DNA from: Gammaproteobacteria bacterium
GTDB taxonomy: Bacteria; Pseudomonadota; Gammaproteobacteria; HTCC5015
Length of the DNA: 64,000 nt
Direction: 5' to 3'
NCBI GenBank assembly: GCA_016928055.1
Contig: JAFGLM010000022.1
Location: 62,001 to 126,000 of the forward strand
Shown: positions 59,558-64,000 of the stretch, piece by piece
Numbering within the stretch: the first letter of the stretch is position 1
How the letters are laid out: each line of letters opens with the position of its first letter
Program-made: the position numbers and the translations under genes
The notes under the pieces: generated by a model
Told to the model about the DNA's origin: nothing
Databases searched by the model: none
The model's input: the letters and a program-made list of their open reading frames with translations, nothing else

Positions 59558-60241
59558 TTAATTGGGTGTTTTACGAAAAATCCTGGTTTTTATCCAATCG
59601 GCTATGGCTTGTATTTCCTCAAAACACACGCTGTGCTCCATGGGGTATTCCTGCCAGGCTATACCGGTAAAAAATTCTTTTGCGATTTGATTCGAAAGCC
59701 GCCCGAGTTTTATTGGGATCATTGGATCATAAGTGCCATGCGCGGCAAACACGGGGATATCACGGTTTTTTCCTGATGCCAAACTTTTTAATTCTTCATG
59801 GCAGGGCAAGTAAGTTGATAAGGCTAAAACACCCGCCAAAGTTTGCGGAAAACGTATTGCGACGTGTAATGCGATTACGCCACCCTGGGAAAAACCGGCT
59901 ACGACAATATTTTTATACTCAATACCGCGTTGATGTTCTTTTTCAATCAAAGCATTGATCTGTTGTACTGATGTTTCAATGTCGGATTTACTGGCACCTT
60001 CGAGTCGATCCAGCGCTGTAATGTCAAACCAGGCCGGCATCACATAACCGTTATTAATGGTAACTGCTCGCATCGGTGCATGTGGAAAAACAAAACGTAC
60101 TGCCGAGTCAGCAGGCAGATTTAACTCTGGCACAATCGGCTCGAAGTCGTGACCGTTGGCGCCCAATCCATGCAGCCAGACAATAGCGGATCGAGCCGCC
60201 TGCGTTGGTTCGATTTCTACACAATCAAGCACTTGAGTCAT
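59558..60241 (-). CDS. Carboxylesterase/phospholipase of the alpha/beta-hydrolase fold
   Basis: A 227-residue serine hydrolase of the EstB/YpfH-like carboxylesterase group. It has WLHGLGANGHDF (oxyanion loop), the nucleophile elbow GFSQGGVIAL, Asp in AAHGTYDPMIP and His in MEHSVCFEE. It probably cleaves short acyl esters; the substrate is unknown. It overlaps the upstream membrane-protein gene by 4 bases. Confidence 0.88.
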   Translation of the reverse strand: MTQVLDCVEIEPTQAARSAIVWLHGLGANGHDFEPIVPELNLPADSAVRFVFPHAPMRAVTINNGYVMPAWFDITALDRLEGASKSDIETSVQQINALIEKEHQRGIEYKNIVVAGFSQGGVIALHVAIRFPQTLAGVLALSTYLPCHEELKSLASGKNRDIPVFAAHGTYDPMIPIKLGRLSNQIAKEFFTGIAWQEYPMEHSVCFEEIQAIADWIKTRIFRKTPN

Positions 60242-60918
60242 TTCCAGTCTTTAATGGCTCTCCTGGCCTCGATATTTTGTGGTCGTGCAATCAAACCGCT
60301 GATACTGACGCTGATCATGTAGCGGGCCCCATCTTGCATGGGCACATAAACGGCATTTCCATAAAAGGCGTCAACCCACGGTAGCCAGTTATCGAAACGG
60401 TTAACAATATCCCAGATTTCAATTCCAGCATGTTCGGCTAGTGGGTGGACGCTGCGTCGCGCAGTTTCAGCCTGCGCTGTTTCACTATAACGGCTGCTGA
60501 TTCGTTCGAGCCGGTAGAGAGTGTTGAATCCAAGCAGATGGGCACTGCCGTTCCACTTCAGAATGCGGGCATCCATCTGGCATTCGTCACCAAAGATAGT
60601 GTAACGCTTGATATCACCGTCGGCGCGGGTGAGCTTGGCGATATATTCCTGATTGGCGTATTTTTGAAATTCAATGGTGCCGACCAGCTGTTCTGCGGTG
60701 AGTTGCAGATAAGTGTAGAGATTGGCAACCGCACCCACTGTGGCGACGGTGACAGCAAGCAGTAGCAAGCCGATGACTAGATTAGTGCCGCCGGAAAGGA
60801 GCCGTCGACTAAACAGGCGACGAAAGCCCATCCACGCCAGACTTAATCCTAAAACCAGAAAAGCGGCAACGGCAATATAGACCTGGACCGGTATCTCTTT
60901 CATAGCAACACTCAGCAA
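60238..60918 (-). CDS. Two-helix membrane protein of unknown function
   Basis: 226 residues with two N-terminal membrane helices (about 10-30 and 45-68) and an extracytoplasmic domain rich in aromatic residues (LYRLERISSRYSE, WLPWVDAFYG). I do not recognise the family, although similar two-helix proteins next to esterases are seen in gammaproteobacteria. Coupled translation with the esterase suggests a linked envelope role. The start is uncertain between MLSVAMKE and the Met five codons later. Confidence 0.7.
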   Translation of the reverse strand: MLSVAMKEIPVQVYIAVAAFLVLGLSLAWMGFRRLFSRRLLSGGTNLVIGLLLLAVTVATVGAVANLYTYLQLTAEQLVGTIEFQKYANQEYIAKLTRADGDIKRYTIFGDECQMDARILKWNGSAHLLGFNTLYRLERISSRYSETAQAETARRSVHPLAEHAGIEIWDIVNRFDNWLPWVDAFYGNAVYVPMQDGARYMISVSISGLIARPQNIEARRAIKDWK

Positions 60919-60996
60919 AAATCAGGGGTTAGGCATGTTCGAAGTAAAGCATTATACTGCCACGTTTACAACGTTGAGAATTAGGCGATTTTAAGC

Positions 60997-61134
60997 ATGA
61001 TGGTAATATCCGAGCGAATTGCTACGGTTCTGTTGATGATGTTACTGCTCTTAAATACTACGGGTTGCGGTAACAAGGGGGCGTTATATATTCCCGACGA
61101 AAAACCCGTTACGCAGCCTTTTAGTACCGAGTAA
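60997..61134 (+). CDS. lptM: LPS-assembly lipoprotein LptM (YifL type)
   Basis: A 45-residue lipoprotein. The signal is hydrophobic, with the lipobox TTGC (Cys24) followed by GNKGALYIPDE, the family signature of YifL/LptM. In E. coli this lipoprotein associates with LptD and aids its disulfide maturation. The gene lies just before lysA-dapF-DUF484; E. coli has yifL-dapF-yigA-xerC in the same order, which supports the call. Confidence 0.9.
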   Translation: MMVISERIATVLLMMLLLLNTTGCGNKGALYIPDEKPVTQPFSTE

Positions 61135-61160
61135 ATTTACAGAACTAGTCAGGAAGGATT

Positions 61161-62411
61161 ATGGATTTTTTTAATTTTCGTGAGGGCCATCTTTTCGCCG
61201 AAGATCTGAGCCTTGTTGATATTGCCGCTCGATATGGAACGCCTTGTTATGTTTATTCGCGGGCAACATTAGAACGACACTGGCGCGCTTTCGACGAGGC
61301 ACTGTCTTCACGTCCGCACCTGATTTGTTATGCGGTCAAAGCCAATTCCAGTCTGGCTGTCTTAAATGTACTGGCACGTTTGGGTTCCGGTTTTGATATT
61401 GTCTCAGGCGGCGAGTTGCAGCGCGTTCTGAAAGCGGGTGGGGATGCCGGCAAAATCGTATTTTCTGGTGTCGGCAAGCAGGTTTGGGAGATTCGTCTGG
61501 CACTGGACGTGGGTATTCGTTGTTTCAATGTCGAATCGGAAGCGGAGCTGGATCGCATCGAACAGATTGCAGCCGAGCTGGGCAAGCCGGCCCCGATTTC
61601 GTTTCGGGTTAATCCGGATGTCGATGCCGGTTCGCATCCCTATATCTCCACCGGCTTGCGCGATAATAAGTTTGGTATCGACATCAACGTGGTACTGGCC
61701 CTGTATGAACGTGCGGCGGCATCGGCACACCTGGACGTGGTGGGCGTGGATTGCCATATCGGTTCGCAAGTGGTGGTGCTGGCGCCGTTTATCGATGCTG
61801 TCGGCCGGGTTATGAAACTGGTGGAAACCCTGCAGGACCGCGGTATAGCGCTCAAGCATCTGGATTTCGGAGGTGGGCTTGGGGTGCGTTATGACAATGA
61901 ATCACCCCCCAGCCCGCTTGAGCTGGCATCCGCGTTGGCTGAGGCGCTGGGTGACCATCCGCACGAGATTATCCTGGAGCCCGGCCGTGCCATTGCCGCC
62001 AATGCGGGTATTTTGTTAACGCGAGTTGAATACCTGAAAGAACACAGCGGCAAGCACTTTGCGATAGTCGATGCTGCGATGAATGACTTGATCAGGCCTT
62101 CACTCTATGGTGCATTCCAGGATATTACCCCGGTTGAGCTGAACGGCGGAGGTGCGTTGGAGTTCTATGATATTGTTGGACCTATTTGCGAGACCGGCGA
62201 TTTTCTCGGTAAACGGCGTGAATTACCGCTCTCCGCTGGAACATTGCTGGCCGTGAGATCCGCAGGGGCGTATGGTTCTGCCATGAGTTCCAATTACAAT
62301 GACCGGCCGAAAGCCGCTGAGGTAATGATCGATGGTGACCGGTCTTATTTGATCAGAGCGCGTCAGAGCATCGAAGATCTCTGGCGTGGTGAAGAAGTAC
62401 TCCCAGACTGA
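61161..62411 (+). CDS. lysA: Diaminopimelate decarboxylase
   Basis: A 416-residue PLP enzyme forming lysine. The PLP Lys is in [38 protein letters not shown] and [16 protein letters not shown] (core) follow, with the C-terminal ICETGDFL Cys-Glu pair. It is 26 bases after lptM and 22 before dapF, so the last two steps of lysine/meso-DAP supply are linked. Confidence 0.97.
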   Translation: MDFFNFREGHLFAEDLSLVDIAARYGTPCYVYSRATLERHWRAFDEALSSRPHLICYAVKANSSLAVLNVLARLGSGFDIVSGGELQRVLKAGGDAGKIVFSGVGKQVWEIRLALDVGIRCFNVESEAELDRIEQIAAELGKPAPISFRVNPDVDAGSHPYISTGLRDNKFGIDINVVLALYERAAASAHLDVVGVDCHIGSQVVVLAPFIDAVGRVMKLVETLQDRGIALKHLDFGGGLGVRYDNESPPSPLELASALAEALGDHPHEIILEPGRAIAANAGILLTRVEYLKEHSGKHFAIVDAAMNDLIRPSLYGAFQDITPVELNGGGALEFYDIVGPICETGDFLGKRRELPLSAGTLLAVRSAGAYGSAMSSNYNDRPKAAEVMIDGDRSYLIRARQSIEDLWRGEEVLPD

Positions 62412-62433
62412 TTATTTGTTATTGGTGATAGCC

Positions 62434-63264
62434 GTGAAGTTACGATTTACAAAAATGCATGGGATTGGTAACGATTTCGTTGTCTTCGATGCCATTAGCC
62501 AGCAAGTTGATTTAAGTGCCGAGCAGTTACGCCTTATCGCCGACCGGCATTTTGGCATTGGTTGCGATCAGATTTTATTCGTTGAGCGCCCGCAAAGTTC
62601 TGACGTTGATTTTGGTTATCGTATATTCAATGCCGACGGCGGTGAGGTCGAACAGTGTGGTAATGGTGCGCGTTGCTTTATGCGCTTTGTGCATGACCAG
62701 GGCATGACCAATAAAAATGTTTTAACGGTCGATACAGCCGGCGGGCGCATCAAGCTGTATCTGGAATCGGATGGGCAGGTGCGCGTCAATATGGGTGTGC
62801 CTGTTTTTGAACTCGCCAGGATTCCCTTTCAGGCCGAACAAGTCGCAAAGAGCTATAGCCTGGATGTCGATGGTGAACATTTCAACATCGGTGCCGTTTC
62901 CATGGGTAATCCGCATGCTGTGCTGCAGGTTCATGATGTTAGCAGTGCTGAAGTAGCACGCCTGGGGCCGCGCATCGAAGTGCATCCGTCGTTTCCAAAG
63001 CATGTGAATGTGGGGTTTATGCAGCTTGTGTCACGCGATCACATCAGACTGCGGATTTATGAGCGAGGTACCGGCGAAACACTGGCCTGTGGTACAGGGG
63101 CCTGCGCAGCGGTGGCAGTCGGTAAGACGCAGGATTTACTGGATGATGTGGTCAAAGTATCTCTACCCGGCGGAGACCTTTTGATTGTCTGGCAGGGTAT
63201 CGATCAGCCGGTCTGGATGACGGGACCTGCCAATTCAGTATTCGAAGGTAAAATTAATATATGA
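62434..63264 (+). CDS. dapF: Diaminopimelate epimerase (GTG start)
   Basis: 276 residues from GTG at 62434, chosen because the product then begins [16 protein letters not shown] as in the family; an ATG at 62386 would overlap lysA. The two catalytic Cys are in [16 protein letters not shown] and [15 protein letters not shown] (core). It converts LL- to meso-diaminopimelate. It overlaps the DUF484 gene by 4 bases. Confidence 0.96.
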   Translation: MKLRFTKMHGIGNDFVVFDAISQQVDLSAEQLRLIADRHFGIGCDQILFVERPQSSDVDFGYRIFNADGGEVEQCGNGARCFMRFVHDQGMTNKNVLTVDTAGGRIKLYLESDGQVRVNMGVPVFELARIPFQAEQVAKSYSLDVDGEHFNIGAVSMGNPHAVLQVHDVSSAEVARLGPRIEVHPSFPKHVNVGFMQLVSRDHIRLRIYERGTGETLACGTGACAAVAVGKTQDLLDDVVKVSLPGGDLLIVWQGIDQPVWMTGPANSVFEGKINI

Positions 63265-63953
63265 GTACCGACCGCCAGACAAAACCGCTAATTGAAGAGC
63301 TGGATGACGCGCGGGTTATTGAGTTTCTGCGCACGCAACCGGATTTTTTTGAACGCCATCCGCAATTGCTGGCTTTTATAAAACTTAAACATGTTGCCGG
63401 CGATGACGGTACCGTATCGCTTATTGAGCGTCAGGTTTCGGTACTACGCGACCAAAACCAGAATCTTGAACTTAAATTGCTCGAGCTGGTTAATATCGCG
63501 CGTGACAATGAACGCGTCAGTCAGCAATTACATCTCTTTGCTGCTGAGTTACTAAAAGTTCGCACCTTGTCGGATATCGTTGCTGTGGCCGAAGACGAGA
63601 TTCGTAAATTGTTTGATACTGAATTTGTCAGTCTGCGTTTGTTACCCGCACTTACCGATGATCCATCTTTGCAGCTTGACCATAAAACCCATAAAGAATT
63701 GTTCAGGGAAATGACAGAGCAGGACAAACCTTTGTGCGGTCGCCTGCGACTGGAGCAACTGCAGTTTTTATTTCGTGGCAATGCCAAAGCGATTGCATCA
63801 GCGGCTGCGGTTTCACTCAAAGCTGCCGAACCGCTTGGTGTATTGGGTTTGGGTAGTAGTAACGTTGATACTTTTAATCCGACCATGGGCCATGTTTTCC
63901 TGCAACAACTGGCGGATCTACTCAGCAGCGCAATCACGGCGCATCACGGATAA
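63261..63953 (+). CDS. DUF484 family protein (YigA type)
   Basis: 230 residues with the DUF484 start [21 protein letters not shown] (core) and a coiled coil at about 55-90. A GAF-like C-terminal part contains [17 protein letters not shown]. The family always lies between dapF and xerC in gammaproteobacteria; its function is unknown. Overlap with dapF implies coupled translation. Confidence 0.9.
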   Translation: MSTDRQTKPLIEELDDARVIEFLRTQPDFFERHPQLLAFIKLKHVAGDDGTVSLIERQVSVLRDQNQNLELKLLELVNIARDNERVSQQLHLFAAELLKVRTLSDIVAVAEDEIRKLFDTEFVSLRLLPALTDDPSLQLDHKTHKELFREMTEQDKPLCGRLRLEQLQFLFRGNAKAIASAAAVSLKAAEPLGVLGLGSSNVDTFNPTMGHVFLQQLADLLSSAITAHHG

Positions 63954-63956
63954 AGC

Positions 63957-64000
63957 ATGTCAGCGGCGAATGCAGCCGTTAGAGTTTTTTCCGCCGAAAT
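63957..64000 (+). CDS. Start of a further gene, possibly xerC (cut by the window edge)
   Basis: ATG 3 bases after the DUF484 stop, with GGA upstream, opens a frame of 14 codons reading MSAANAAVRVFSAE. Position after dapF-DUF484 fits xerC, but too little sequence is visible to confirm recombinase homology. Confidence 0.35.
   Translation, partial: MSAANAAVRVFSAE

Overview
The window is a chromosomal segment from a gammaproteobacterium of moderate GC content, centred on the replication origin. The order rpmH-dnaA-dnaN-recF-gyrB, the block mnmE...mnmG...rsmG-parA-parB-atpIBEFHAGDC-glmU-glmS, and the cluster argH / algZ-algR-hemC-hemD-hemX-hemY are gammaproteobacterial arrangements; the last closely resembles Pseudomonas. 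GyrB is of the roughly 800-residue type, DnaA starts like the enterobacterial protein, and secB, envC, lptM and dapF-DUF484 point the same way. I cannot name a genus from sequence alone. I saw no tRNA, rRNA, CRISPR array, IS element or prophage, and no gap longer than about 250 bases without a gene.

Layout. 1-5.7 kb (minus): a surface-pilus (MSHA-like) assembly block of a sigma-54 response regulator, an ExeA/MshM-type ATPase, an MshL-type secretin and a truncated-by-window MshN-like protein. 5.9-11.2 kb: trmL, then gpsA-secB-rhodanese (minus), then envC-ctpA (plus) followed by only the first 48 codons of a divergent-polysaccharide-deacetylase gene (yibQ), which stops where a REC-PAS-GGDEF-EAL gene ends. 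13.5-18.3 kb: an OmpA-like envelope protein and glmS/glmU. 18.5-27.9 kb: the complete F-type ATP synthase operon with a clear sigma-70 promoter, then parB-parA-rsmG. 28.1-30.9 kb: a 932-residue PAS-GAF-PAS-GGDEF-EAL protein placed between rsmG and mnmG. 31-37.8 kb: mnmG, a lone TonB-like gene with an unusual leader hairpin, a Pmp3-like membrane peptide, mnmE, yidC-yidD-rnpA-rpmH. 38-44.2 kb: dnaA, a DnaA-box cluster (probable oriC), dnaN, recF carrying two perfect parS palindromes, gyrB. 44.3-50.1 kb: prlC, an SH3-domain membrane protein, xthA, ubiD and an orphan ParA-type ATPase. 50.1-57.7 kb: the hem/alg block and argH. 57.7-64 kb: a lipoprotein resembling a clan-A glycoside hydrolase, an RRM protein, a cold-shock protein, an esterase with a membrane partner, then lptM-lysA-dapF-DUF484 and the start of a further gene (possibly xerC).

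How the parts work together. The centre is a replication and segregation module: DnaA acts at the boxes next to dnaA, the clamp, RecF and gyrase follow, and the ParA/ParB encoded 11-15 kb to the left should load on the two parS palindromes inside recF, about 2 kb right of the presumed origin. Around it lie translation and RNA-modification genes, energy generation and envelope precursor supply. Accessory content is limited. It consists mainly of two large c-di-GMP genes that interrupt otherwise conserved gene orders, the pilus block, the TonB/Pmp3 pair and the glycosidase-like lipoprotein. I found no convincing new multi-gene system. The most unusual signals are regulatory or structural: a terminator-like hairpin that buries the tonB ribosome-binding site, a truncated yibQ, a terminator inside the end of a convergent gene, and the intra-recF parS pair.
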